Assembly (NCBI RefSeq): GCF_900108015.1
Contig: NZ_FNVP01000008.1
Span: 113,392 to 177,391 of the forward strand
Direction of reading: 5' to 3'
Origin: Flavobacterium urumqiense
GTDB taxonomy: Bacteria; Bacteroidota; Bacteroidia; Flavobacteriales; Flavobacteriaceae
Length of the DNA: 64,000 bases
Positions 35,741 to 45,314 of the stretch are shown here, piece after piece (the stretch's first letter is position 1; each line of letters starts with the position of its first letter). The notes under the pieces are model-generated. The model made no database searches, had not been told where the DNA came from, and was given only the letters and a program-made list of their open reading frames with translations. The translations under genes were made by a program, and so were the position numbers.

Positions 35741-36973
35741 TTATTTATTTTGAAAATTAATAGTTGGCTTAAAAATAATAACACATAAAATGGCTAAAGA
35801 TGAGGTTATAATTCCACCATATAAAAAGTCCGTTTTAGGGAACTGCGAACCTAAAAAACCGGCTATCGGATAGGCTATTGCCCACCATAGATGCGAAAAT
35901 GCAAAGTGTGAACCATAGACTTTTCCCTGATCTTGGGATGAAATGGTTTCGGCAATCAATGTTTCTGAGGGCATTTCAGCGAGACTTTGGCCTAAACCCG
36001 CAAAAAGCCATAAAACAAGAAGTGTAGCATATCCGAAATAATTAACTAAGCAAATGGAAATTCCTAATAATAATGCCCCACTGATTAATGATGTACTACG
36101 TGTTTTGGATTTATCTAAGCTCCCTAGAATAAAAGCAGAAATGGCAGCACCAATCCCGAAAGTTGCCATGGCCCAACCATAATATTTATCGTCAAGCAAC
36201 AAATCATTCTTAATGTGACTTATGGTATTTACCAAAATCATTGCACCGGCAATTGCAGAAACAAATTCGATACCCAAAGCAAATTGCAATATTTTATTAC
36301 CGAACAACAAGCGAATCCCTTTTATTACATCGTTCCAGGTACTGCTTGATTGTTTTGCCAGATCAGTCACTCCTTTTTGAAGATCGTTGGCAGAAATAGA
36401 AAGAATTAAAATTCCTGCAATAATAAACGAAATTGCATCTAAAAAAAATATTTGTCTTACGCCAAACCAAACGGCTACAATTCCTGCTAGTGCAGGGCCT
36501 AAAATTCCCAGTAATTGAAATGTTGCTGTTGATAATCCAACAGCTTCCCTATAATATTTAATTTCAATAATTTGTGGAATGATAGCACGATAGGTTGGGG
36601 TAAAAAAGGCATTAAACACATTTAATAAAAATACTAAAACGTAAATTTGCCATGCAGACGTGATAAAAGGAAGACAACAAACAATCGCCATTCGAATAAA
36701 ATGGGTTAAATAAAGAATTTTTTTCCGTTGCACTTTATCCGCAAGAACTCCTGCAAACGGTGAGAAAATTATAAATGCCGTAACTCTTAATGTTAATGCT
36801 GTAGCTAGAATTATTGGTGAATTTGCTGCGTCTATCTGATAGGCTAATAAAGCCAACCCAACCCACGAAAACGCATCACCCAAAAGACTGATGGTTTGCG
36901 CCAAATATAACTTAGCAAAGGTTTTATTTTCTAATACTATGAAGGGTTCAATCAATATTTGTTTTAAATTCAT
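35741..36973 (-). CDS. MFS transporter inserted in the metal efflux operon
   Basis: The 410-residue product has 12 hydrophobic segments and the MFS pattern LADKVQRKKILYLTHFIRM (the loop 2-3 motif). It resembles the MFS_3/H+ antiporter type with GDAFSWVGLALLAY at the N-terminus and PSETLIAETISSQDQGKVYGSHFAFSHLWWAI in the middle. Such proteins export small molecules by proton antiport. It lies 2 nt downstream of the pump gene and 43 nt upstream of the adaptor start, so it shares the operon even though RND systems do not normally need an MFS partner. The substrate cannot be read from the sequence. Confidence 0.85.
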   Translation of the reverse strand: MNLKQILIEPFIVLENKTFAKLYLAQTISLLGDAFSWVGLALLAYQIDAANSPIILATALTLRVTAFIIFSPFAGVLADKVQRKKILYLTHFIRMAIVCCLPFITSAWQIYVLVFLLNVFNAFFTPTYRAIIPQIIEIKYYREAVGLSTATFQLLGILGPALAGIVAVWFGVRQIFFLDAISFIIAGILILSISANDLQKGVTDLAKQSSSTWNDVIKGIRLLFGNKILQFALGIEFVSAIAGAMILVNTISHIKNDLLLDDKYYGWAMATFGIGAAISAFILGSLDKSKTRSTSLISGALLLGISICLVNYFGYATLLVLWLFAGLGQSLAEMPSETLIAETISSQDQGKVYGSHFAFSHLWWAIAYPIAGFLGSQFPKTDFLYGGIITSSLAILCVIIFKPTINFQNK

Positions 36974-36975
36974 AA

Positions 36976-39900
36976 TTAATTAGATAGAAAATTAAGTTCA
37001 ATAGCACTTATATTCAATTTTTTAACCGCTTCAATATAATTGCTTTGAATTTCGGTGCTTTGATTAATAAGCATTACCCATTCCAAATAATTGATATCAC
37101 CATTGATAAATTTATCATTAGCAGCTTTAGTTACCAAATCGACATTTTTCAAAGCCTGACTTTCGTAATAGGTAATCGTTTCTTTGTGTTTTTTGTATTC
37201 CTGGACTAGTTGCTGATATTTATTTTGAAACTTGATTTTTTCATTATTTAAATTGTTTTCAGCAATTTGAGTGCTTATCTCTAATGCCTTTTTCCTGTTA
37301 TTAATTGCTGTATTGAATACCGGAAGTGCGACTCCAAATTGTCCGAAAACACCGTTATAACTGTCTTGAAAGTCCGCATTTGCTTTGAAAGTCTGCCAAT
37401 ACACACCGCCTATTAATTCGGGCAATTTTTTAGATTTTTCAAGTGAAATTTCGGCTTTGCTGCTATTGACTTCTTGCTCAAATAATTTTATACTGGGTTG
37501 ATTGCCAATAGCATTTTTATCTAAATTTTCGGTAAAATCCATTTTGAATTTATCTGAAACCGGAACAAAGTCTTTATCGGAATTAAGTAGATACTTGAAT
37601 TGTGATTGTATTATTTTATAATCACTTTGTAAACCCAAAAGTTGAATTTTTATTTGTCCAGATTGGTTTTCGGCAGTTGCTTTTTCTAATATATTGCTTT
37701 CGCCTTTATCAAATCGAAGGATTGATTTTCTTAAAAATTCAGAATATATACTGTCGCTTTTTAGCAACAGCCTTTCCTTTTCTTTTAGATAAATCATTTC
37801 GTAAAATACAATTGTTACCTGTCTGGTCAGTTCCTTTCTTTGCAAAGCTTCGTTCCATTGCCCTTTTTTGGCTTCTTCTATTAAGAGTTGTTGCTGCCTT
37901 TTGTAAACGGTTGGAAATTTTATGCTCTGCGAAAGACCAATTTTCATATCATTTGCATTGCTATTGAACTGACCGTATTCGCCAATAATTCCTGTGTTGG
38001 AAATATCATAACCTGTTTTGGTCATTTTTTGCAAGTACTCTGAATTAAGTTTTTCGTTTTTAATTTTGATATTATTTGAAAGAGCCGTTTCAATTGCTCT
38101 TTCTATTGAAATTTTTTCTTGCGCATTCGCATTTTGAAAAGACAATAACAATCCCAATACTAGGATTGTTATAATTGATTTTATCTTTTTTGGTTTTAAT
38201 TTAATTCCTTTTTCAAACATGATATATAAAATTGGTAAAACAAATAAAGTTAAGAATGTTGCAATCATCAGACCGCCAATTACCACAGTTGCCAATGGTT
38301 TTTGTACTGCTGCACCAGAACCGTTGCTTAATGCCATGGGTAAAAAACCTAATGATGCTACAAATGCAGTCATTAAAACAGGACGTAAACGTATTTTGGT
38401 GCCTTGCAAAACAATCGCTTTTAAATCGGTTTCTCCCGATTTTCGAATGCTGTTGAATTCTGCAATTAATACCAAGCCATTCAGAACCGCTACACCAAAT
38501 AAGGCTATAAAACCAACTCCTGCACTGATGCTAAACGGCATTCCCCGCATCGCTAAAAAGAAAATACCTCCAATTGCCGAAAGTGGAATTGCGGAATAAA
38601 TCAATAGCCCTTGTTTTACGGAATTGAATGCAAAATAGAGCAAAATAAATATTAATAGTAATGAAACTGGAACCGCAATCATCAAACGATTTTTGGCTTC
38701 GTTTAAGTTTTCAAAAGCACCGCCATAAGTAGGGTAGTAGCCAGCGGGAAATTTTATTTGAGCTTCGACTTTACCTTGCAGTTCTTTTACAATACTTTGT
38801 ACATCCCGGCCTCGAACATTAAAACCAACTACAATTCTACGTTTGGCGTCTTCTCTTTGTATCTGATTTGGACCTTCGGTAATTTCAACTTTTGCTAATT
38901 GAGATAAAGGAATTTGCAAACCAGTGGAGGTTGGAATTAATAAATTTTGAACATCTGCCAAATCCTGCCGTTTTTCGCCTTCTAAGCGAACTACTAAATC
39001 AAACCGTTTTTCGTCTTCATAAACAACCCCAGTGCTTTGTCCTGCAAATGCTGTGTTTACTATTCGATTTATATCCTGAATGTTCAATCCGTATTGTGCA
39101 ATGGAAGCTCTATTATAATCAATTACTACTTGTGGCATTCCAGTAACCGTTTCTACATAAAGGTCGGAAGTTCCTTCTACGGTATTTACAATTTTACCTA
39201 ATTTATTGGCGTATAACGCCAATGTGTCTAGATTTTCTCCAAATATTTTACAAACTACATCTTGTCTTGCACCAGTCATTAACTCATTAAAACGCATTTG
39301 AACCGGATATTGAAAACCAAAGGAAACACCCGGAACAGCTTCCAACTCCTTTGCCATTTTTTCTGATAATTCGTCAAAAGTTGTGGCAGAAGTCCATTCG
39401 CTTTTGTTCTTTAAAATGATCATCATATCACTCGCATCAATGGGCATAGGGTCAGTTGGCACTTCGCTACTTCCTGTTTTGCCTACAATTTTCTCCACTT
39501 CGGGAAATTTTTCTATTAGTATTTTTGCACCCTGTGAAATGGCAGTCATTGAAGTTTGCAAATTACTTCCCGGCAAAACCCTTGTTTCTACAGCAAAATC
39601 TCCTTCTTCTAACGAGGGCATAAATTCGCCACCCATAAACGAAAGTGTAACTAGTGCTAAAACAAACAATCCTAATGTTACAGCAATAATTGTTCTGGGA
39701 ATTCCTAATGCTTTATTCAGAAGTGGTTGATAGAAATTTTCTAATTTCTCCATCATTCTATCTGAAAAAGTTTTTTTATGGGATATTTTTTTATTTAAAA
39801 ATAAAGCGGTCATCATCGGAACATAAGTCAGAGACAAGATAAAAGCACCAAATAATGCAAATGCAATGGTTTGAGCCATTGGTAAAAACATTTTCCCCTC

Positions 39901-41316
39901 AATACCACGCAACGTAAAAATGGGAATGTATACGATCAATATAATCAACTCTCCAAATACGGATACATTTCGCATTTTTATTGCCGTTTTTAATACAGTG
40001 TTGTCCATTTCTTGTTGTGAAATTTGAGCATTTTTCCTGCTGTGTAAACTAAACAAACACGCTTCAACAATAATAACGGCACCATCCACAATCAATCCAA
40101 AATCTAATGCTCCTAAACTCATTAAATTACCGCTCACCCCAAACATGTTCATCAAAATGACTGCTATCAACATTGCCAATGGGATAACTGAAGCCACAAT
40201 TAATCCTGCTCGTATGTTTCCTAAAAAGAAAATAAGAACAAAGAGAACGATTAATGCACCTTCTAATAAATTTTTTTCTACCGTCGAAATCGAATTATTC
40301 ACCATTTTGGTGCGGTCTAAAAAAGGTTCCAGAATAACGCCTTCGGGTAATGTTTTTTCGATTTGTGCAATACGATCCTTTATATTTTTAATAACCACAT
40401 TGCTGTTGGCTCCTTTTAACATCATTACTACTGCACCTGAAACCTCACCGGATTGCACTCCTTTTTTATTGAAAGTCATTGCTCCGTAACGAATAGCACT
40501 ACCAATACGAACATCAGCTACATCACGAATGAATATGGGGCTTCCAGTACTGGTGTTTTTAATGGAAATCTCTTTTATGTTTTCGATAGTATTAATTAGT
40601 CCTTCACTGCGGATGTATAAAACTTTAGGACCTTTTTCGATGTAAGCACCACCTGTATTTTGATTGTTTTTTTCTAAAGCAGTAAAAACATCTGTAATAG
40701 TGATATTATAGGATTGCAATTTATTGGGATCAATGGCTATTTCAAATTGTTTCAATTTTCCACCAAAACTGCTTACTTCCGCCACACCTTCAACGCTCAA
40801 TAACTGCCGGCGAACAATCCAATCCTGAATGGTTCTTAATTCAGTTATATCGTATTTTTTTTCGTAACCGGGTTTAGTTCGTACAACATATTGATAAATT
40901 TCGCCTAGTCCTGTTGTAACCGGTGCAAGAACTGGATTTCCAATACCGTTGGGAATTTGGTCTTTAACAGCACTTAATCGTTCTGTTACTTGCTGTCTTG
41001 CCCAGTACACATCAGTTGCATCATTAAAAACAATGGTAACCACTGATAAACCAAAACGAGAAAAACTACGAATTTCTTTTAGTCCAGGAATATTACTGTT
41101 GGCTTGTTCAATTGGAAAAGTAATCAATCGTTCAATATCGGTCGCACCCAATGATGGCGCTGAGGTAATTACCTGAACTTGATTATCTGTAATATCAGGA
41201 ACGGCATCAATGGGTAATTTGGTAAATTGATAACTCCCATATCCGATGAGAGCTAAAATAAACAGTCCAATAATGAGTTTGTTTTTGATTGAAAACTCAA
41301 TAATTTTATTTAGCAT
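36976..41316 (-). CDS. CzcA-type RND pump fused to a TolC-family outer-membrane factor
   Basis: A 1446-residue protein. Residues 1 to about 1035 form a heavy-metal RND pump (MLNKIIEFSIKNKLIIG at the start, the transmembrane-4 motif DFGLIVDGAVIIVEA, GGEFMPSLEEGDFA, and FNVRGRD). The DFG-x3-DGA type of the proton-relay motif is the Zn/Co/Cd class rather than the Cu/Ag class (AIGAMVDAA-like). Residues 1066-1446 form a TolC/CzcC-type outer membrane factor (QEKISIERAIETALSNN). The join contains a signal-like segment (SIITILVLGLLLSFQNANA, probable cleavage after residue 1065). Such fusions are common in Bacteroidota. It heads the operon with MFS and adaptor genes. Confidence 0.93.
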   Translation of the reverse strand: MLNKIIEFSIKNKLIIGLFILALIGYGSYQFTKLPIDAVPDITDNQVQVITSAPSLGATDIERLITFPIEQANSNIPGLKEIRSFSRFGLSVVTIVFNDATDVYWARQQVTERLSAVKDQIPNGIGNPVLAPVTTGLGEIYQYVVRTKPGYEKKYDITELRTIQDWIVRRQLLSVEGVAEVSSFGGKLKQFEIAIDPNKLQSYNITITDVFTALEKNNQNTGGAYIEKGPKVLYIRSEGLINTIENIKEISIKNTSTGSPIFIRDVADVRIGSAIRYGAMTFNKKGVQSGEVSGAVVMMLKGANSNVVIKNIKDRIAQIEKTLPEGVILEPFLDRTKMVNNSISTVEKNLLEGALIVLFVLIFFLGNIRAGLIVASVIPLAMLIAVILMNMFGVSGNLMSLGALDFGLIVDGAVIIVEACLFSLHSRKNAQISQQEMDNTVLKTAIKMRNVSVFGELIILIVYIPIFTLRGIEGKMFLPMAQTIAFALFGAFILSLTYVPMMTALFLNKKISHKKTFSDRMMEKLENFYQPLLNKALGIPRTIIAVTLGLFVLALVTLSFMGGEFMPSLEEGDFAVETRVLPGSNLQTSMTAISQGAKILIEKFPEVEKIVGKTGSSEVPTDPMPIDASDMMIILKNKSEWTSATTFDELSEKMAKELEAVPGVSFGFQYPVQMRFNELMTGARQDVVCKIFGENLDTLALYANKLGKIVNTVEGTSDLYVETVTGMPQVVIDYNRASIAQYGLNIQDINRIVNTAFAGQSTGVVYEDEKRFDLVVRLEGEKRQDLADVQNLLIPTSTGLQIPLSQLAKVEITEGPNQIQREDAKRRIVVGFNVRGRDVQSIVKELQGKVEAQIKFPAGYYPTYGGAFENLNEAKNRLMIAVPVSLLLIFILLYFAFNSVKQGLLIYSAIPLSAIGGIFFLAMRGMPFSISAGVGFIALFGVAVLNGLVLIAEFNSIRKSGETDLKAIVLQGTKIRLRPVLMTAFVASLGFLPMALSNGSGAAVQKPLATVVIGGLMIATFLTLFVLPILYIMFEKGIKLKPKKIKSIITILVLGLLLSFQNANAQEKISIERAIETALSNNIKIKNEKLNSEYLQKMTKTGYDISNTGIIGEYGQFNSNANDMKIGLSQSIKFPTVYKRQQQLLIEEAKKGQWNEALQRKELTRQVTIVFYEMIYLKEKERLLLKSDSIYSEFLRKSILRFDKGESNILEKATAENQSGQIKIQLLGLQSDYKIIQSQFKYLLNSDKDFVPVSDKFKMDFTENLDKNAIGNQPSIKLFEQEVNSSKAEISLEKSKKLPELIGGVYWQTFKANADFQDSYNGVFGQFGVALPVFNTAINNRKKALEISTQIAENNLNNEKIKFQNKYQQLVQEYKKHKETITYYESQALKNVDLVTKAANDKFINGDINYLEWVMLINQSTEIQSNYIEAVKKLNISAIELNFLSN

Positions 41317-41374
41317 AATTTGTTTTATAAATGAATGTTTATTACTTGTATTGAATACTGGCCTTTTAATTTTA

Positions 41375-41701
41375 TTATAACTGTAACAGCTGCTTTTTCA
41401 TTATTTCTGAAAAATCAACCATGTCCAAAGAAACTGGATTTGTTACTTTTGTTTTATTGAAAAATTCAAAAACAACAGATCCGGTAATTTTTTTATTTGA
41501 AACCGTTTTTCCTTTCGCATCCAGTACGTAAAAACTGATATTATTTTCTCTTTGGACCATTTCAATTTTGTAGTCGCCTGAATTTTGTATTATTCCACCG
41601 TGTGGCATTTTGACTGTATTAGTGCTTACTTGTGCATGTTAAATTGTGGTACTTGCAATAGTTAGCAGTATTGCAACTGCAATGACTTTAATTGTCTTCA
41701 T
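41375..41701 (-). pseudogene. Small secreted protein gene with a nonsense codon in the signal peptide
   Basis: From the ATG at 41701 the minus strand gives an intact signal-like N-terminus (MKTIKVIAVAILLTIASTTI), then a TAA at 41639-41641, then HAQVSTNTVKMPHGGIIQNS and a ~75-residue hydrophilic body in the same frame. In intact relatives a Gln probably stands at the TAA position (CAA to TAA). The remaining ORF could restart at the ATG at 41608 but would lack a signal peptide. The body is small and beta-rich (GDYKIEMVQRENNISFYVLD); such proteins often precede metal pumps in Bacteroidota. It lies 58 nt upstream of the pump gene on the same strand. Confidence 0.65.
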
Positions 41702-41953
41702 TTTTGATACTGAAGTGTTAAAAATAATTGAGCATGTCTTCGACATTACTAAAAACTTAATTCATAGCGTATGCGGCTAAAAAATGATTTTAGTTATTTA
41801 TATGCATTAACTCACTAAAAAACTTATTTTTTAATACATAATATTAGTGAAATTCATGCACAGAAAGATTCGCTATAAGTATATAGCAAAGTACTTTTTA
41901 ATACTTAATTAGAAATATTCAAAACATCATTAATTAAGCATTGAAAAATTAAT

Positions 41954-42346
41954 TTAACTCAATTTGGGAGGAAGCCAGATGTATGAAAAAACATCGGAAT
42001 TGTAAAATTCTGGAGGAAACGGAACAGTGCTATTTACAGAAATAGTATTTGGTTTGCGAAATGAAAACTCGTTTAAGTTTTCAAAAGCAAGAACGGTGTC
42101 AACAGATTGGTTTATGGTTTTAAAAGGCAAACTTTGATGATTGTCTTTTTGTTGATTAGAATGATGTTGAGTATTGTTATAATGAATTGTTATAAATTCT
42201 AAAAAAGAAATGCCTTGCTTATCCACATCATGATCGTGATGTTCTGTAAAGTGTTCTACTAAGTTGGGTAGTTTCAATAATTGCCCTATTTCTGTGTTGG
42301 CACACAAAAAGATGAATACGAATAATATGGCAATTGTTTTTTTCAA
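41954..42346 (-). CDS. His-rich secreted protein next to a metal efflux operon
   Basis: A 130-residue protein with a signal peptide (TIAILFVFIFLCANTEI) and a mid-region rich in His (EHFTEHHDHDVDKQG, then NNTQHHSNQQKDNHQ), ending in an aromatic and proline-rich segment (FPPEFYNSDVFSYIWLPPKLS). Similar His-rich proteins are commonly found in front of heavy-metal RND operons in Bacteroidota; metal binding through the His clusters is likely, but no fold is known to me. It lies upstream of the decayed 41375-41701 gene and the fused pump on the same strand, so it may be part of one metal-response unit. Confidence 0.7.
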   Translation of the reverse strand: MKKTIAILFVFIFLCANTEIGQLLKLPNLVEHFTEHHDHDVDKQGISFLEFITIHYNNTQHHSNQQKDNHQSLPFKTINQSVDTVLAFENLNEFSFRKPNTISVNSTVPFPPEFYNSDVFSYIWLPPKLS

Positions 42347-42422
42347 GATTGTAAAAGTAATAAATTTTATTGATTACCAATAATTTGAAAACTAAATAGT
42401 AGGTATATGTTTTATTTATCAA

Positions 42423-43004
42423 AACTTTTAAAGGGACTTTGATTATGGAGTATCAATTTTGTTGATTATCAGATAGATGATGCTGTCAATCTTTTCGATT
42501 TCTACATAATACTTTAATCTCAAAAATTTGAGTTCACTTGCTTTTTATGGAATCTTATGGAAGATATTAGACTCGTTAAGTCCACTTATAATTTCATCAA
42601 TTTTGCGTATTTTCGATTTCTTTGCTTCCGTTGTTCATCAAATGCCTTTTACATTTTGCGAAAAGTGCCTTGTGGCAGATGGTGCTGTTTGGTCATTTGG
42701 ATAAGTTTCTTTTTCTAAAACTATGGTCTCATTGTTTGTTTATTGGAAAATTAGATTTCACGGTTTTAAATGGAAAAGTGGTTAGAATATTTAAAACAAA
42801 ACTCTCCCGTTACTCCGACACCGCAAAAAAATGCAATAATTCTGATGCTCCTGAAACACTATTAACTCAGGTTACCGGTGCTGATTATACTTTCAGAAAG
42901 TATTCTGAAGGTTTAATTTCTTATATAATTTGTTTGACTGTAATAAATGTTACTTACATTTACCACTGTCGGGTTTATTTTTTTCAAAAATTAAAGACTT
43001 ACAA
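42423..43004. other. Gene-poor stretch with fragments only
   Basis: No convincing gene was found. A long plus-strand frame at 42622-43008 has no signal, no recognisable domain and odd composition (many Leu/Phe/Cys and no family-like motif), so it is not called. The minus strand holds short frames with lysine-rich helix-like text that may be old gene fragments. Confidence 0.4.
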
Positions 43005-43177
43005 ATGAAATCTTTTTACCCTATATTAATTTCAACTTTTTTACTTTTAATAAGTATCCATTCATCTGCTGCATCAGAAATGGTTCGTATAATGCTGAAA
43101 GTAAATTCATATTTCATAACAATCTAGCAGAAATGGGCTTTGTAACAAACCCAATAGATTGGGAGTATAATAGTTAA
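43005..43177 (+). pseudogene. Small secreted protein, frameshifted
   Basis: The ATG at 43005 opens a signal-peptide-like start (FYPILISTFLLLISIHSSAAS, shown here in part) but the frame ends after 40 residues. One frame over, the text continues GSYNAESKFIFHNNLAEMGF and VTNPIDWEYNS before a stop at 43177. A one-base change near 43080 would rejoin the halves to a secreted protein of about 56 residues. The family is unknown. It may be a short functional peptide, but the break favours decay. Confidence 0.4.
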
Positions 43178-43355
43178 AGAAATTCTGACAAGGACGATCA
43201 GACTATTTTAGAGAGACCTCCTCTATATCTTCAACATTGCTAACTCTTGGTGTACTACTCTTTATAATGGATCACTTTCCTCTGTAATAGCCGCGTCATA
43301 TTCTACAAAAATCCAAATCCTGATATAAATCCGCGATTTATCCTTTATTTTAGAT
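43178..43355. other. Short intergenic stretch without recognised features
   Basis: No gene, repeat or terminator can be supported here; it separates the broken small secreted gene from the convergent DsrE gene. Confidence 0.4.
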
Positions 43356-43781
43356 TCATCCTTTAATGTAAGACCATCCTTGTTCTTGTTTGATAATTAT
43401 TTCTTCTATTCCACTTGGTACTGTTCCAACATTTTCAATGAGGTCTACTTTCGTAATATTTTTTTTAGCCATCGTATTTTCGCAAGCAACGAAAATTACT
43501 CCGCTTTTAATCATTTTGGCAACATCTTGCGCTGCAGCAGATTTTTCAGTCATTACCAATTCTATACCAGGACCAAGAGCGACTACTTCAATCGCAACAT
43601 GAGATCCCCACGCTTTTTTTACATTTAGGATGTTATTAATAAGTGTTTTTTGGGATTCTGGATCATTAGAATTCATTTGGAATACCACTCTATGTTTTTG
43701 ATTTACTTCCGCTTGTTTTGATTGAGAATTAGATGATGTCATTACGATAAGTGTTAAAAATATTAAAATTAGGTTTTTCAT
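43356..43781 (-). CDS. DsrE-family secreted sulfur-relay-like protein
   Basis: The 141-residue product has a signal peptide (LILIFLTLIVMTSSNSQ) and a DsrE/F fold (KHRVVFQMNSNDPESQKTLINNILNVKKAWG, split: VVFQMN, then LNVKKAWGSHVAIEVVALGPGIELV). A FVACENTMAKKNI stretch holds the Cys that is conserved in many DsrE-like proteins. They bind or move sulfur, but exported members like this one have no known partner. It lies 120 nt downstream of the TlpA gene on the same strand, and a role in periplasmic thiol chemistry is an inference from that neighbour. Confidence 0.85.
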   Translation of the reverse strand: MKNLILIFLTLIVMTSSNSQSKQAEVNQKHRVVFQMNSNDPESQKTLINNILNVKKAWGSHVAIEVVALGPGIELVMTEKSAAAQDVAKMIKSGVIFVACENTMAKKNITKVDLIENVGTVPSGIEEIIIKQEQGWSYIKG

Positions 43782-43901
43782 AATTAGATATTAAAATTTT
43801 AGTGAAAAGTGGTGAAGGTAAAAAGAGCAAGCGTACTTATGTTTGTTCATAATGCTAATCTTTTAAAAAATATTTTTAAAACCTATAGCTATGAATCGGC
43901 A

Positions 43902-44471
43902 TTATTTTTTGAGCAAATCATCTAATTTTTTTCTAAACGAATCGCTATTCCAATCTGCAGCGCCAACTTTTTCCAGTACCACATTAGTTTGCTGATCAAT
44001 AAGATACGTAGCAGGTATGGTTGAAGACTCCATTTCTAAAGGGGGATTGGAAACCGATTGAAATATTGGCAGGATTAAATTTTCTCTAATTAAAAAAGCA
44101 TTAGCTTTCTCAAAGGAATCAGTCGTTACGAACAAAAATACGATTTTGTCCTGATAGTCGGAATACAGTTTTTGCAAACCCGGCATTTCGGCAATACATG
44201 GCGGACACCATGTGGCCCAAAAATTTATAAAAATTATTTTACCTTTAAATTCTTCCAAAGATACCGTCTTTCCATTGTTGTCAATCAATTGCCATTGGTA
44301 AGTTGAAAGTTTTTTTTGTTCGGTTGCTGGCAGGGTTGTTGGCGAAAAGGCCAATAAACGACTTAATTGTACTTTTACAAAAGTCCCCAGTGGACTAAAT
44401 AGCAGCAGTGCTAAAAATGCTATAAAAGCAATATTTTTTATTGCTGCTTTTTTTGGTGTTTTCCAGTTCAT
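43902..44471 (-). CDS. TlpA-family thiol:disulfide oxidoreductase
   Basis: The 189-residue protein has one N-terminal membrane anchor (NIAFIAFLALLLFSPLG) and a thioredoxin fold on the periplasmic side. The active site is WCPPC at about residues 88-92, with the typical IIFINFWATWCPPCIAEMPGL segment (key part FWATWCPPC) and a STIPATYLID cis-proline loop. It reduces or rearranges disulfides, often in cytochrome or metal-protein maturation. It lies next to the DsrE gene, and the LytTR regulator gene starts 145 nt upstream on the same strand, so the two regulators and this pair may be read together. Confidence 0.9.
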   Translation of the reverse strand: MNWKTPKKAAIKNIAFIAFLALLLFSPLGTFVKVQLSRLLAFSPTTLPATEQKKLSTYQWQLIDNNGKTVSLEEFKGKIIFINFWATWCPPCIAEMPGLQKLYSDYQDKIVFLFVTTDSFEKANAFLIRENLILPIFQSVSNPPLEMESSTIPATYLIDQQTNVVLEKVGAADWNSDSFRKKLDDLLKK

Positions 44472-44615
44472 TTTTTTCTTTTTTTAGTAAGTTGAATACT
44501 TCAATTCGAGATTCTTTATGGTTCTTTTTGATTGCAAAATTGAGATTATACGTACAAGGCCTCAAATCAGCGTATTGTTTTTTCGTTTTTCAGATAATCT
44601 TTATATTCAATTTTA

Positions 44616-45314
44616 TTAAATATCATTGAGCTTTAAGCGCTCCGTCAATGCCCTTCTGTAAGTAATCCCAACCGGAATTTTCTCATTATTGATGACAACC
44701 GTATTCCGTTCCCAATCCTTAATTTTAGCAATGGCTACTATGTAGGATTTATGAACCCGCATGAAAAGTTCCGAAGAAAGACTGTTTTCCAGTTCAGTAG
44801 TGGTCATTGAGGCAAGATAAACTTTTTTTAATGTAAAAATTTTTACATAATTACCGCAACTTTGGGCAAAAAGGATGTCATTTACATTCAAATCAAATAG
44901 GAATCCGTCAATTTTTACTGCAATAATCGGATTGATCATTTCCGTCTTTTCATCAGTGTAAGTGGTAAAAAAGCGTTCCATCGATTTTAAAAAACGCGGG
45001 AAATAAATAGGCTTTAATAGGTAATCAAATACGCCGAATTCATAACTCTCCAATGCAAATTCCGAATAAGCCGTGGTCAGAATTGTTTTGGGAGGATCAT
45101 TCAGGGTTCGCAAAAGTTCCAGTCCCGTTATTTCAGGCATATCAATATCTAAAAACATCAAATCAACCGTATTGGACCGAAGATAATTTAAGGCTACAAT
45201 ACCATTGTAACACTGCTGTACCAGTTCCAATTGCGGGTTTTGGTTAATATAGTTCACTAACACATAATGCGCGGCAGGTTCATCATCTACAATAATACAT
45301 TTTCTTACGGTCAT
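44616..45314 (-). CDS. LytTR-type response regulator
   Basis: The 232-residue protein has a receiver domain (IIVDDEPAAHYVL, phospho-acceptor Asp in LMFLDIDMPEITGLEL near residue 56, KPIYFPRF) and a C-terminal LytTR DNA-binding domain (about 130-232; NDILFAQSCGNYVKIFTL, FMRVHKSYIVAIAKI). It forms a two-component pair with the histidine kinase gene, which overlaps it by 4 nt. LytTR proteins bind pairs of 9-10-bp direct repeats about two helix turns apart; a matching pair lies at 46412-46444 before the divergent efflux operon, so autoregulation or control of the RND pump is likely. Confidence 0.93.
   Translation of the reverse strand: MTVRKCIIVDDEPAAHYVLVNYINQNPQLELVQQCYNGIVALNYLRSNTVDLMFLDIDMPEITGLELLRTLNDPPKTILTTAYSEFALESYEFGVFDYLLKPIYFPRFLKSMERFFTTYTDEKTEMINPIIAVKIDGFLFDLNVNDILFAQSCGNYVKIFTLKKVYLASMTTTELENSLSSELFMRVHKSYIVAIAKIKDWERNTVVINNEKIPVGITYRRALTERLKLNDI

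Noticed and set aside
35698..35784. An upstream start for the efflux adaptor gene
   Set aside because: The longer version begins inside the MFS gene and hides the lipoprotein signal; the ATG at 35697 gives a normal lipobox.
37602..41176. Many open frames on the plus strand opposite the fused metal pump
   Set aside because: They are antisense shadows of a long conserved gene without family motifs of their own.
42622..43008. A 128-codon plus-strand open frame
   Set aside because: It has no signal, domain or conserved-looking motif, odd composition, and overlaps the start of the better-supported small secreted frame.
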